NCBI RefSeq assembly: GCF_003990975.1
Contig: NZ_RZJR01000011.1
Coordinates: 124,001-188,000, forward strand
DNA length: 64,000 nucleotides
Direction of reading: 5' to 3'
Source of the DNA: Cohnella sp. AR92
GTDB taxonomy: Bacteria > Bacillota > Bacilli > Paenibacillales > Paenibacillaceae
Positions 1 to 8,570 of this stretch are shown piece by piece (position 1 is the stretch's first letter; each line of letters opens with the position of its first letter). A program made the translations under genes and the position numbers. A model generated the notes under the pieces. The model was given only the letters and a program-made list of their open reading frames with translations, was not told the origin of the DNA and did not search any database.

Positions 1-314
1 TTTACGATATAGTCGATCGCGCCCAGCCGAAGCGCTTCCTGGATGTAGTCGAATTCGTGGTGGCAGGTCAGGATAACGGAACGAATATGCGGGTGCCGCT
101 GGCGGACCGCCTTGATCAGCTCGAAGCCGGACATGCCCGGCATGGTGATGTCGGTGAAGAGAAGATCGGCTTCGGTCCGTTCGAGCAGATCCAGCGCGGT
201 TCTTCCGTCGCCAGCTTCGCCGACGATCGAGATTCCGAAGGACGGCCAATCGAACATCGAGATGAACCCTTTGCGAACCAATTTCTCGTCGTCCACCACG
301 ACGGCTCTTAACAT
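1..314 (-). CDS. YesN-type response regulator, N-terminal part only
   Basis: The reading frame begins at an ATG (complement of 312-314) after a GGGGGATT ribosome site and runs off the left edge of the window, giving 104 residues. They form a CheY-like receiver: an acidic pair at residues 8-9 (VVVDDEKLVRKG), the phosphoacceptor Asp55 in LLFTDITMPG, and the late Lys of DYIVK. Receivers that open this way, next to a YesM kinase and an Lpl-type transporter, normally continue into an AraC-type DNA-binding domain, but that part lies outside the window. The likely partner kinase is at 4669-6423 and the likely target is the transporter operon between them. The receiver is certain; the AraC half is inferred. 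Confidence 0.85.
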   Translation of the reverse strand, partial: MLRAVVVDDEKLVRKGFISMFDWPSFGISIVGEAGDGRTALDLLERTEADLLFTDITMPGMSGFELIKAVRQRHPHIRSVILTCHHEFDYIQEALRLGAIDYIV

Positions 315-491
315 GATTAATCCCCCGCTTTCATCGCAAAAAGATTAAGAGAGATCCGAGAGGCATTCCGAGCTGCCGCGTTACTGTCACTTTAAGGGAA
401 TTTTACCACAAAACGATCGCTTGATGGCGCCAATCTATTGACTCCAACTTGCGAACCGGAACGAGAGGGTCGTCGCAAGAGAGTAGACTTA

Positions 492-531
492 AACCTCCCC
501 AACCGGCGCGTACGCGCGGGCTGAGGAGGCT
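492..531 (-). terminator. candidate terminator of the sugar-transport operon
   Basis: A long GC-rich hairpin (CCTCC/GGAGG arms around GCGCGTACGCGC) lies just past the end of the solute-binding protein gene in its direction of transcription. It is followed by only a short T run, so termination strength is uncertain. Confidence 0.4.
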
Positions 532-585
532 TGTGAGAGACCAATGACCTATGCAGGCCGATTGACCAGACCTTCTAGAAGCTCG

Positions 586-2451
586 TTATTGGGATACGCT
601 CTTGCGGGCTTCGAACAGCTCCTCCGCTTTCTTGATCGAGAAGTCCATGATCTCGTCGTAGTAGCCGAGACCCTTGACCTTCTTGAGCATCTCGTCTTTA
701 AGCTTGTTGTATTCCGCTTCGTTCTTCGCGAAGACCATCTTCCAGGAGTATTGCTGGATGATCGTGCCGATCTGCTTGTTCTTCTGCAGCAGCGATTGGT
801 CCATCTGCAGCGGCTCCTTGCCGGTGAAGCCTTGAGGAGCGACGGCGATCTGATTGTTCTTGACGAAGTATTCCTTCTCGGTCAGCACGCCCATCTTCTC
901 GCGCCAGTCGCTCTCGAGCTTGGACGGGTTGCGCTTGAGCGACGTCTCCCACAGGTTATGGTCATAAGCTTCGCCGGTCTCCGGATTCACTTCGGCCGGA
1001 ACGATAAAGGAGAAGTTGATCTGATTGTTGCCGTCGGAGAAGTTGCCGCCGCCGTATTCGTCCGGGATAGCGGTGCCCTTCTGGTCGGCATAAGCCTGCC
1101 AGCCGAGGTCGGTGACATATACCTTGCCCTCGCTGTTGATATCCCAGAGAAGTCCCTTCGGTCCGTTCGGAACGGCCGTTCCGCTGCCCGCCGAGATCAT
1201 CGCGCCTTCCGGCGTGTACATCCAGTTCAGGAACTCCATGATTCTCTCCGGATCCTTGGCCTTGGAGCCGATCGAGATGACTCCGTTGCCTCCATAGATG
1301 TTGAAGCCGGTCGAGTACATCACTTCGCCTTTGAAAGGAACGGTCGCGAAGCCCTTGCCTTCCGCCGTTCTCTCCGGCGTATTGTAGTTGGCGGCTCCGA
1401 GCCACGGGAACCAGGAGAACAGCAATCGGCCGTCCTTGTACTTGCCGGTGACGTCGTCGAACTTCTGCGTCGGGGAATCCGGGTCGACGAGCCCCATCTG
1501 ATTGGCGTCAAAATAAAGCTTGAGGGACTTCATGTACCAGCTGTCTTCGGAGAGGAAGTCGTAGTACTTGTCTTCATCGGCCTTCACGTAGACCGCCGTG
1601 TCGGGGATCTCGTCGTAGCCGTACATGTTGGCGAATTGCTTCGCAAGCGTCATCTTATAGCTGCCGTCCCAGTCCGACCAGAGCGAGAACGCGTACGTCT
1701 TCTTGCCTTGGTCGTTCGTCGGCTCCTGCTCTTGCATCTTCTTGAGGACCGGCAGATAGTCTTCGACGGAATTGATCTCGGGAGCGCCGATCTTCTGGTA
1801 TAGATCCCAGCGCAGGTCCGGGCCCCATGTCATATCCTTGCCTTCGGAAGGTCCGTTCGGGTTGGAGGCGACGTTGTTGCCGATACCGTAAACGGCGCTG
1901 CCTCCTCCGAAGGAGATCTTCGCCTTCTCGATCGCCTTCGGGTACTTGGCGACGAGGTCCTTGCCGTACTTGTTCAGCAGATCGTTCTTCGTCCAGTCGA
2001 GCAAGAGGCCTGCCTTGATGGCGTTCGGGTAGTTGCCCTTGTCATCGCCCCAGACGATAATGTCGCCCATGTTGCCGGAAGCCATCATCGCGGCGATCTT
2101 CGCGTCTCCGCCATCCAGGTTGGAGGCGATAATGTTCAGCTTGATGTTGAACTTGTCCTTGAGAATCTTGGCGAACCAGCCGGTTTGTTCTCCCGCGTAG
2201 TTAGCCGTCGTCGAGAAGACGGTGAGCGTCAGCTCCTTGGAGTGGTCGAGCCCGGATTCCGAGGACGGTTCCGCGCTAGGCGACGAAGTGTCCGCGGATG
2301 ACGACGGCGACGCCGCAGCGCTCTTGGACGGGCTGCTGCTGGGAGAAGAGCTGTTGCCAGAGTTGTTGCCGTTGCAAGCGGCCAGCACGACGAGCAGCGC
2401 CGCTGCCAGAATCCCGGCCGTGAAACGTTTGACCTTCCGAATGCCTTTCAT
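586..2451 (-). CDS. extracellular solute-binding lipoprotein of an Lpl-type sugar ABC transporter
   Basis: This 621-residue protein is the substrate-capturing part of a carbohydrate ABC importer. It has a lipoprotein signal peptide: basic start, hydrophobic core, and the lipobox LAAC with Cys26 as the lipid anchor. A Ser/Pro/Ala-rich linker follows (about residues 30-65), then a large family-1 type binding domain. Two permease genes lie immediately upstream on the same strand, so the order permease-permease-binding protein matches LplB-LplC-LplA and YtcP-type operons of Bacillus and Paenibacillus. No ATPase gene is present, which is normal for this class because a shared MsmX-type ATPase is used. 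The substrate cannot be read from the sequence; oligosaccharides are typical for relatives. Confidence 0.88.
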   Translation of the reverse strand: MKGIRKVKRFTAGILAAALLVVLAACNGNNSGNSSSPSSSPSKSAAASPSSSADTSSPSAEPSSESGLDHSKELTLTVFSTTANYAGEQTGWFAKILKDKFNIKLNIIASNLDGGDAKIAAMMASGNMGDIIVWGDDKGNYPNAIKAGLLLDWTKNDLLNKYGKDLVAKYPKAIEKAKISFGGGSAVYGIGNNVASNPNGPSEGKDMTWGPDLRWDLYQKIGAPEINSVEDYLPVLKKMQEQEPTNDQGKKTYAFSLWSDWDGSYKMTLAKQFANMYGYDEIPDTAVYVKADEDKYYDFLSEDSWYMKSLKLYFDANQMGLVDPDSPTQKFDDVTGKYKDGRLLFSWFPWLGAANYNTPERTAEGKGFATVPFKGEVMYSTGFNIYGGNGVISIGSKAKDPERIMEFLNWMYTPEGAMISAGSGTAVPNGPKGLLWDINSEGKVYVTDLGWQAYADQKGTAIPDEYGGGNFSDGNNQINFSFIVPAEVNPETGEAYDHNLWETSLKRNPSKLESDWREKMGVLTEKEYFVKNNQIAVAPQGFTGKEPLQMDQSLLQKNKQIGTIIQQYSWKMVFAKNEAEYNKLKDEMLKKVKGLGYYDEIMDFSIKKAEELFEARKSVSQ

Positions 2452-2546
2452 TGAAGATTGCCTCCCTTTGTTCCGTTAATGGAGTATCTATAGTTTCGCT
2501 CCGCCCGGTAAACGGAGTTAAACCCAAGTGGGGGAATCGCCGAGGC

Positions 2547-3446
2547 TCAGCCTTTGACCGCGCCGATCAGAATGCCCTTGACGAAGTAACGCTGGAAGAA
2601 CGGATAAACGAACAGAATCGGAAGCACGACGATCATCGTGACGGTCATGCGCACCGAAGTCGGCGTCTGCATGTTCTGCAGGTTCAGCGAGTTGAAGTCC
2701 TGCGTGCTCTTGATCAAGGCGGCGAGCGAGTTGGCTTCGTTCAGGTACCGGTAGAGCAAGTACTGAAGGGTATAGTATTTCGGATCGGTCATGAGGAAGG
2801 CGGTATCGACGAAGGCGTTCCATTGGTAGACCGCCGAGAAGATCGTAATCGTCGCCAGGATCGGAACGCTCAGCGGCAGGACGATGCTCCAGAAGATCCT
2901 CGCGTACCCGGCGCCGTCGATAGAGGCGGATTCCTCCAGGGCGGGCGGCAGCGACTCGACGAACGTTTTGACCAAGATGATGTTGAAAGGGGAGATGATG
3001 GACGGAAGCACGTACGCCAGATAATTGTTCGTCAGATGGAGGTTGTGCATCGTGAGGTACCACGGAATGAGGCCGGCGCTAAAGTACATGGTGACGACGA
3101 CGTACCGGTAGGCGAATTTTCTGCCCCACATCTCCTTCTTCGTGAACAGATACCCGAGGAAAGCCGAGGCGCCTACGGTCAGGAAAGTTCCGACCGCGGT
3201 ACGGTACAGGCTGACGACCGCCGCATGTCCGAGACCTTTGATCTTGAGAACGTCCAGGTAGTTATCGAAGTGGATGCCTCTCGGGTAGAAGGTTATATAT
3301 CCCGTAGAGGACAGGTTGTTGTCGCTGATCGTATTAATGAACAGGTAGTAGAAGGGGAATACGCAGCTGATCGTGAACAGGCCTAGGAAAAGGTAGTTCA
3401 GCACCTGAAAGCTGATTCCGCCGATGCTTTGTTTGCGAGATCTCAT
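2547..3446 (-). CDS. carbohydrate ABC transporter permease (LplC/YtcP type)
   Basis: The 299-residue inner-membrane subunit has about six hydrophobic segments and the EAA loop that contacts the ATPase, seen as EESASIDGAGYARIFW followed by LPLSVP. The start is the ATG preceded by AGAGGAAG rather than an in-frame extension upstream, which would overlap the preceding permease. It begins 14 bases after that gene ends, so the two are translated from one message and should form the heterodimeric channel. The C-terminus, which ends in ILIGAVKG, is characteristic of this permease group. Confidence 0.9.
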   Translation of the reverse strand: MRSRKQSIGGISFQVLNYLFLGLFTISCVFPFYYLFINTISDNNLSSTGYITFYPRGIHFDNYLDVLKIKGLGHAAVVSLYRTAVGTFLTVGASAFLGYLFTKKEMWGRKFAYRYVVVTMYFSAGLIPWYLTMHNLHLTNNYLAYVLPSIISPFNIILVKTFVESLPPALEESASIDGAGYARIFWSIVLPLSVPILATITIFSAVYQWNAFVDTAFLMTDPKYYTLQYLLYRYLNEANSLAALIKSTQDFNSLNLQNMQTPTSVRMTVTMIVVLPILFVYPFFQRYFVKGILIGAVKG

Positions 3447-3460
3447 GGATACTCTTCCTC

Positions 3461-4420
3461 TCAGATAATGGATTCGCCGCGGACCCATTTGGACAGGCGA
3501 TTCGCCAGGAACAGAAGCGTCACGCTTATGATCGATTTCAGCATGCTCACGACGGTGGCGAACGGGAAGTTGTTGGCGAAGGCGATGTTGTAGACGTACA
3601 GGTCGAGAACCTCGATCGTGTCTTTGTTCATGGCGTTCTGGAAGGCGAAGTACTGCTCGATCCCGTTGTTGACCAGGTTGCCGATCGAGAGCAAGAGCAG
3701 GACGAAGAACGTCGGGACGAGGCCGGGAACGGTGATGTGCCAGATTTTGCGGAAGCGGCTGGCGCCGTCGACTTCGGCGGCTTCGTAGAGCTCTTGGTCG
3801 ATGCCGGTGATCGCGGCCAGGTAGATGATCGCGCTCCAGCCGAGCGATTTCCACCAATACCATAGAATCATCGGTATCCAGACGTTGTTGCCGCTGGCGA
3901 GAAAATTAATGCCTTGATCGATGATTCCAAGCTTGATCAGAATCGTATTGACGAGCCCGCCGTCCACCGAGAAGAGGACGAAGGCGATGGCGTAGACGAG
4001 AATCCAGCTGATGAAGTTCGGGATGGTCGTCAGCGTCTGGACGATCCGCCGGTACCAGCCGGTCCGCACCTCGGTGAGCAGGATCGCGAACACGATCGGG
4101 AAGAAGGAGGTCACGATGCCGAGGCCGCTCATCGCGATCGTATTCTTCATGACCCGTATGACTTCTTCGGTCTGAACGGGGTTCGAGGCGATCGACTTGA
4201 ACCACTTGAACCCGACGAAGGGGGTTTGCGAGAGCGGGATGCCGGGGAAGTAGTCATAGAACGCGTAAATCCATCCATAGATGGGAAGGTAGAAAAAGAT
4301 GAAGGTGACGATCAGAAGAGGAAGCGCCATCAGGAACAGCTTGTACTTGTTGGCCAACCCTTTGCGCCGGGTCGGCAGGGAAGGTTGCAGAGCGGCGTTC
4401 GTGCCGGTAGTCGGTGACAT
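3461..4420 (-). CDS. carbohydrate ABC transporter permease (LplB type)
   Basis: This is the first gene of the transporter operon, 319 residues. A hydrophilic N-terminus of about 25 residues precedes six predicted membrane segments, beginning with LFLMALPLLIVTFIFFYLPI. The EAA motif is EAAEVDGASRFRKIWHITVP. The family pairs with the downstream permease and an external lipoprotein to import sugars. A GGGGA ribosome site precedes the ATG, and a cre-like sequence lies about 20 bases upstream, suggesting catabolite repression. A terminator separates it from the kinase gene upstream, so it has its own promoter. Confidence 0.9.
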   Translation of the reverse strand: MSPTTGTNAALQPSLPTRRKGLANKYKLFLMALPLLIVTFIFFYLPIYGWIYAFYDYFPGIPLSQTPFVGFKWFKSIASNPVQTEEVIRVMKNTIAMSGLGIVTSFFPIVFAILLTEVRTGWYRRIVQTLTTIPNFISWILVYAIAFVLFSVDGGLVNTILIKLGIIDQGINFLASGNNVWIPMILWYWWKSLGWSAIIYLAAITGIDQELYEAAEVDGASRFRKIWHITVPGLVPTFFVLLLLSIGNLVNNGIEQYFAFQNAMNKDTIEVLDLYVYNIAFANNFPFATVVSMLKSIISVTLLFLANRLSKWVRGESII

Positions 4421-4440
4421 ATCGAAGTCCCCAATCGCTA

Positions 4441-4455
4441 TTGGAATCGGTTTCG
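4441..4455. promoter_or_regulatory. cre-like site before the transporter operon
   Basis: The sequence TTGGAATCGGTTTCG matches the CcpA operator consensus WTGNAANCGNWNNCW at all but the last base. On the minus strand it lies between a possible -10 (TACAAT) and the start codon of the first permease. The match was counted by eye; binding is inferred. Confidence 0.4.
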
Positions 4456-4494
4456 CGCTCTCATTGTAAGCGATGGGCGCTCTCCCCCGAGAGC

Positions 4495-4522
4495 GAAAAA
4501 AGCCCTCCTTCCCAGGAGGGCT
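4495..4522 (-). terminator. terminator of the sensor kinase gene
   Basis: On the minus strand, an AGCCCTCC/GGAGGGCT hairpin with a short loop is followed by six T residues. It sits between the end of the kinase gene and the transporter operon, so the two are separate transcription units. A second GC-rich dyad (CGCTCTC/GAGAGCG) follows directly. Confidence 0.8.
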
Positions 4523-4668
4523 GTCTGCACTTCGCGCACCGAATTCGTACCGTTCCGAACCAAATTCACCCTATAAAGCGATGGGGAGATAAAAGGCGAG
4601 GAGACTGGGAATAGGGAGCGGGGGAGGCGAAAAGGGGAGAAGAGAAGAAGAGAAGAAGAGAAGCGGGC
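4523..4668. other. short non-coding stretch with a purine-rich tract
   Basis: Between the kinase stop codon and its terminator is a plus-strand purine run (about 4600-4665) made of repeated AGAAG and GGGAG words. No gene or binding site is evident. Confidence 0.5.
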
Positions 4669-6423
4669 CTATTCTTCCAACTCCTCGATCGTTCGCCGCG
4701 GGATGACGATGGACACCTTCGTTCCTACTCCCGGCTCGCTCTCGATGGCGAAGCTCATATCGGATCCGTAGAAGCGGCGCAGCATCCGTTTGACATAGGA
4801 GAGGCCGATGCCCATGCCCTTGCGCTTCGATTCGGCGTCGTCCTCCGACAGCAGCCGCTCGATATCCTTCGCTTCGAGACCGGCACCGTTGTCTTCGACC
4901 TGAAACAGCGCGCGCTCCGTTCCGCTTGCCGCAATCGTAATCTCGATGCGTCCTTTCCGCTCGCTCATGCCGTGATAGATCGCGTTCTCGACGAGCGGCT
5001 GCAGCAGGAAGCGAGGCACCGCGACGTCGAGGATCTCCTGCTCGGCGTTCAGGTGGAACTCGAACTCGTAGTCGTAGCGGATCCGCTGCAGCTCCATGTA
5101 ATTGCGCATCGCTTCGATCTCGTCCCGCGCCGTCACGATCAGGCTTTGCTTGCCCAGATTGTAATGAAGCACCTTGACGAGCAGGGTCACCAGCTTGTCG
5201 ATCTCCTTCTGCCCGTTCATGCGGGCCAGCCACTGGACGGTATTGAGCGTGTTATGGAGAAAATGCGGATTGATCTGGCTGAGCAGCTTCTCGATCTCGA
5301 ACCGGCCCTTCTGCTTCTCCTTGTCCTCCACTTCAAGAATCAGCTCGTTGACCTTGTCCTTCATCTCCTGGAAGTTGCTGAGCACGAAGTCGAATTCCTC
5401 GACCTTCGTGTAAGATACCGGAGTCGTCCGATTCTCGGCCATCCGCACGATCTCGACGTTAACCTTCCGCAGCGGACGGTACACCTGCTTCCAGATAAGG
5501 AATGCCAGGCCCCCGGCGAAGGCTAGCGTGGCGAGCCCCAACGCGATCATCTTGTAGAACCAGACCCGGATCTCGCTGTCAAAGTCGGACTTCTTCACGG
5601 CGGCCAGCAGCTGCCAGCCCTGAGGGCTCGAATAGCGGAACAAATGGTACCCTTCCGCTACGAAGTGCGTTCTTGCGTCGTCGGGCCGGATGGCGCCCTT
5701 CACCTTATCGGGAAGACGGACATCTTCGATAAAGGATATGCCGCCTTGCTCGTTAACGAGAAGATGCGCCACCTTCATGCCGTACGCCTGCTGCCCCAAT
5801 ATTTTGCGGAAGAGATCGTAATTGGACTCCAGATAGATATAGACCGTCTCGTCGCCATTCACGTGAACGATTCGCTGTTCGGAGAAAACCATGTTGCTGC
5901 TGTTGGTATAAAGGGTGCGATGAGGCCCGTAATAAGCGGCTCCGTTATATTCGATGAAGCGAGGGAGAGCGGAGCTGTCGAAGCGGCTGTCCATCGTCAG
6001 GTTGGAGAATAGGATCGGATCGGACGCGCCGGGCAGAATATACGCGGTCAGCCCGAGATAGGGGTTCGTGAAGTTGACGAGATTGATCTTCTCGTTGATG
6101 GAGTCCATGATCTGGGACTTGGCGTAAATCTTCGGCTCCTCGAGGAACGCGGACACCTCGTTGGCGATCTGCCCGTCCAGGGCGAACTGCTTGGAGGCGA
6201 AATCGAGATTATTGATCGTGTTCTCCAGACTGTCGGCCTCCTGCGTCAAGCTGGAGAGGATGCCGCTCTGAATCTTGCCCGAGAGGATGGAGTAGATGGA
6301 CGAGTACGTGAGCGCGAACATAAAAACGAGAGGAAGCAGGCAGGCGATCATCAGATAGACGACAAGGATGCGACGAAGGGAACGAACCTCGAAGCGGCGG
6401 CGCACGGAGGGAATCGCGGACAT
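4669..6423 (-). CDS. YesM-type sensor histidine kinase
   Basis: The start is set at the ATG giving MSAIPSVRR, because AAGGGAG lies about 10 bases before it; a longer open frame upstream has no ribosome site and would run through the promoter. The 584-residue protein has a membrane segment near residues 20-45, an extracellular sensor region, a second membrane segment, a HAMP-like linker, and the His_kinase domain with the family motif INPHFLHNTLN. The C-terminal ATP-binding domain shows ENAIYHGMSE, DNGAGL and GMGIGLSYVKRM. Such kinases sense extracellular carbohydrate-related signals and pair with YesN regulators; the partial regulator at the left edge is the probable partner. Confidence 0.92.
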   Translation of the reverse strand: MSAIPSVRRRFEVRSLRRILVVYLMIACLLPLVFMFALTYSSIYSILSGKIQSGILSSLTQEADSLENTINNLDFASKQFALDGQIANEVSAFLEEPKIYAKSQIMDSINEKINLVNFTNPYLGLTAYILPGASDPILFSNLTMDSRFDSSALPRFIEYNGAAYYGPHRTLYTNSSNMVFSEQRIVHVNGDETVYIYLESNYDLFRKILGQQAYGMKVAHLLVNEQGGISFIEDVRLPDKVKGAIRPDDARTHFVAEGYHLFRYSSPQGWQLLAAVKKSDFDSEIRVWFYKMIALGLATLAFAGGLAFLIWKQVYRPLRKVNVEIVRMAENRTTPVSYTKVEEFDFVLSNFQEMKDKVNELILEVEDKEKQKGRFEIEKLLSQINPHFLHNTLNTVQWLARMNGQKEIDKLVTLLVKVLHYNLGKQSLIVTARDEIEAMRNYMELQRIRYDYEFEFHLNAEQEILDVAVPRFLLQPLVENAIYHGMSERKGRIEITIAASGTERALFQVEDNGAGLEAKDIERLLSEDDAESKRKGMGIGLSYVKRMLRRFYGSDMSFAIESEPGVGTKVSIVIPRRTIEELEE

Positions 6424-6444
6424 GGAATCGGGTCTCCCTTGAGA

Positions 6445-6474
6445 TTGGAACCGTTTGCACCGTATTATAGCATA
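6445..6474 (-). promoter_or_regulatory. kinase promoter with a cre site
   Basis: On the minus strand a perfect -10 box TATAAT (complement of about 6464-6469) is followed by TGCAAACGGTTCCAA (6445-6459). Read on the plus strand this is TTGGAACCGTTTGCA, which fits the CcpA operator consensus at all 15 positions. A weak -35 (TGGACG) lies upstream. The operator would overlap the transcription start, the classic place for CcpA repression. Confidence 0.55.
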
Positions 6475-6665
6475 AAAGTAAAACTCGTCCAGTGCGGCAA
6501 AGGGCTTGCCATAAGGAATGGAGTTCCGGACACGGATAGTCGGATGCTTGACGGCTTCCGCGGAAGAAGCATATAATGGGAATAATTCCGAGTGTATGAA
6601 TCGGATATTTTCCGAGTCCATAGGTTGGTTATATTGATCCCGATAGCAAAGGAACGTGATTCGAT

Positions 6666-7220
6666 ATGGCGAAAGTAGTTATTCTCATCGGCAGCCCTTC
6701 GGTGAAGTCCAGACTGAACGGCGTCGTCGACCGCATTGCGCAGCGTCTTGGAACGACGTCCGACGTGGAGGTATCGACCATCTCCGTTCGCGATCTTCCG
6801 GCGGAGGATCTTCTTCGCGCCAACTTCGCCAGCGAGGCGATCCAAGCCGCGAACCAGGTGTTCGCGGAGGCGGACGCGGTCATCATCGCGACTCCCGTCT
6901 ACAAGGCTTCATTCCCGGGCGTGCTCAAGGCGTACATCGACCTGCTCCCGCAGAAAGGGCTGGAGAACAAGATCGTCCTTCCGATCGCGATCGGCGGAAC
7001 GATCGCCCACCTGCTCTCGATCGACTTCGCGATGAAGCCGGTGCTCTCCACGATGGCGCCGCGCAACATTCTAGGCGGCGTGTTCGTCATCGACAGCCAG
7101 GTGACCTGGAACGACGACGGGTCGGCAACGCTCGCGGACGAGATCGCCTCGCGGCTGGATGACGCGGTCGACCTCCTCGTCGAAGAAGCCCGCTGGCAGA
7201 CGAGCAAGCTGAAGGCATAA
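6666..7220 (+). CDS. ssuE: NADPH-dependent FMN reductase, SsuE-like
   Basis: This 184-residue flavodoxin-fold enzyme would reduce FMN with NAD(P)H and supply a partner monooxygenase. The N-terminal phosphate-binding loop is seen in VVILIGSPSVKSRLNGVV. The motif ATPVYKASFPGVLKAYIDLL and the later GGTIAHLLSIDFAMKPVL are typical of the SsuE branch. AAGGAAC precedes the ATG. No alkanesulfonate monooxygenase or sulfonate transporter genes are nearby, so the SsuE assignment rests on sequence alone, and a general NADPH-FMN reductase is the alternative. Confidence 0.75.
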   Translation: MAKVVILIGSPSVKSRLNGVVDRIAQRLGTTSDVEVSTISVRDLPAEDLLRANFASEAIQAANQVFAEADAVIIATPVYKASFPGVLKAYIDLLPQKGLENKIVLPIAIGGTIAHLLSIDFAMKPVLSTMAPRNILGGVFVIDSQVTWNDDGSATLADEIASRLDDAVDLLVEEARWQTSKLKA

Positions 7221-7245
7221 GAGCTCCGGTTCATCGCAATATCGA

Positions 7246-7285
7246 CAGCCTGCGCGGTCGCTTGATCGGCAGGCTGCCTTTTTTT
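7246..7285 (+). terminator. intrinsic terminator after the FMN reductase gene
   Basis: CAGCCTGC and GCAGGCTG arms are followed by CC and a run of seven T residues, 25 bases past the stop codon. Confidence 0.85.
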
Positions 7286-7404
7286 GCCGGCAAAGCTCCT
7301 CACGTCATGCTGAAAGTGGTAGAATTTAGAGGAACGTATCGCCGGTCCGCTAACTAGAATCTCGCGTCGTTGGGCGATGATATTCAAGAGGGAAGTGGAC
7401 GCAG

Positions 7405-8415
7405 ATGATCAATCAAGGCGATATTAGCGTAGCGGTTCCGACTCGCCGGAGACCCGACTATTTGAGGGCTTGCCTGCAATCGATCTTTGACCAGACGCTG
7501 CTGCCGAGCGAAGTCATCGTCAGCGAGGACGGAGAAGACGACGAGACCAAGCAGGTCGTCGAACGATTCCGCGAGAGGCACGGACGCGACGTTCAGATCG
7601 TTCACGTCGTCAACGAAACGCCGATCGGGCAGCTAGCCAACCGGAACCAAGCCTTCTCCCTGGCCACCCGCGAATACGTCGCCATGCTGGACGACGACGA
7701 CGCCTGGGGGAGAGAATTCCTGGAGAAGACGTTCGCCGCGCTATCCGCCCGCGAAGACTGCGGCTTCTGTTCGAGCAACCATGGCTTCATGAATTCATCC
7801 GGCGAGCCTCTCGAAGAGCAATCGCGGCAATTCTTGATCTACAGCGGCAGAGACCGGCTGGTATCCGGAGCTGTCGATCGCGAAGTCTTCTTGACGACGC
7901 TGGAGAACAAAGCCTGCATTTACTCCTTGCAATTCACCCTGTTTCGCAGAGAAGTCCTGAAGCGGGCAGGGTTTTTCGCGAGCTTCGGAGGCCTAGTTCC
8001 GGACTATACGCTCATGCTCGTACTGGGCGCGAGGCGCGAGAAGGCGATTTTTATCGGGGATGATCTCGGATACGCCAGAGTGCACGAGGGACAGCAGACC
8101 AAGAGAAGGCTCGAGAATTCGCTGAGCAAGGTCGAATGCCTCGCAGAGATCCATATGATCTATCGGCATTCTCTGGTCGAGAGCGAGAGCCGGACGCTCA
8201 AGAAGCAATACATCATAGCCTCGGTCATCGAGTGCGCGATCGCGTACGGTCACGAGAAGAGAAGAAGAGAAGCGGTTCGGTGCGCGGCGCAGGCGTTCCG
8301 TCTCGGCTTCGGATTCCCCCCGCCGAGAAGATTGGCCGTTCTGGCGGCTCTATTAATCGGGATGACAGCCGGAAAGCCGATTGCCGGAGGGCAAGCTCAG
8401 CCGGCAGCGGAATGA
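7405..8415 (+). CDS. family-2 glycosyltransferase
   Basis: The 336-residue protein begins with the GT-A nucleotide-sugar binding half (ISVAVPTRRRPDYLRACLQS, then VIVSEDGEDDET). An acidic DXD-type cluster, VAMLDDDDAWG, lies near residue 95 and would hold the metal and UDP-sugar. The central region resembles family-2 transferases that build surface polysaccharides or decorate proteins. There are no clear membrane segments except a mildly hydrophobic patch near the C-terminus, so it is probably cytoplasmic or peripheral. It precedes an aldolase-fold gene that is often found with polysaccharide genes, but donor and acceptor cannot be told. Confidence 0.85.
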   Translation: MINQGDISVAVPTRRRPDYLRACLQSIFDQTLLPSEVIVSEDGEDDETKQVVERFRERHGRDVQIVHVVNETPIGQLANRNQAFSLATREYVAMLDDDDAWGREFLEKTFAALSAREDCGFCSSNHGFMNSSGEPLEEQSRQFLIYSGRDRLVSGAVDREVFLTTLENKACIYSLQFTLFRREVLKRAGFFASFGGLVPDYTLMLVLGARREKAIFIGDDLGYARVHEGQQTKRRLENSLSKVECLAEIHMIYRHSLVESESRTLKKQYIIASVIECAIAYGHEKRRREAVRCAAQAFRLGFGFPPPRRLAVLAALLIGMTAGKPIAGGQAQPAAE

Positions 8416-8488
8416 GCCGACACCCCAACGGCAGGACGGCAGAAAACGCAGTTTCCTCCCCTACTGCACCGCGTCGAAGCGTTCCCGC

Positions 8489-8516
8489 TTGATAAAATAG
8501 TCGTTTTCGTTATAAA
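8489..8516 (+). promoter_or_regulatory. sigma-A type promoter for the aldolase gene
   Basis: TTGATA and TATAAA are separated by 16 bases, about 55 bases before the chosen start codon of the downstream gene. Confidence 0.5.
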
Positions 8517-8570
8517 CTATGTACTATGTACCTCCCATTCGACGGAGAAGAGCAAAGGAGCTTGCGCAAG

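Noticed and set aside
544..1803. Plus-strand open frame of 419 codons opposite the solute-binding protein gene
   Set aside because: The minus-strand frame encodes a lipoprotein with a normal signal and operon context. The plus-strand frame is a codon-bias shadow.
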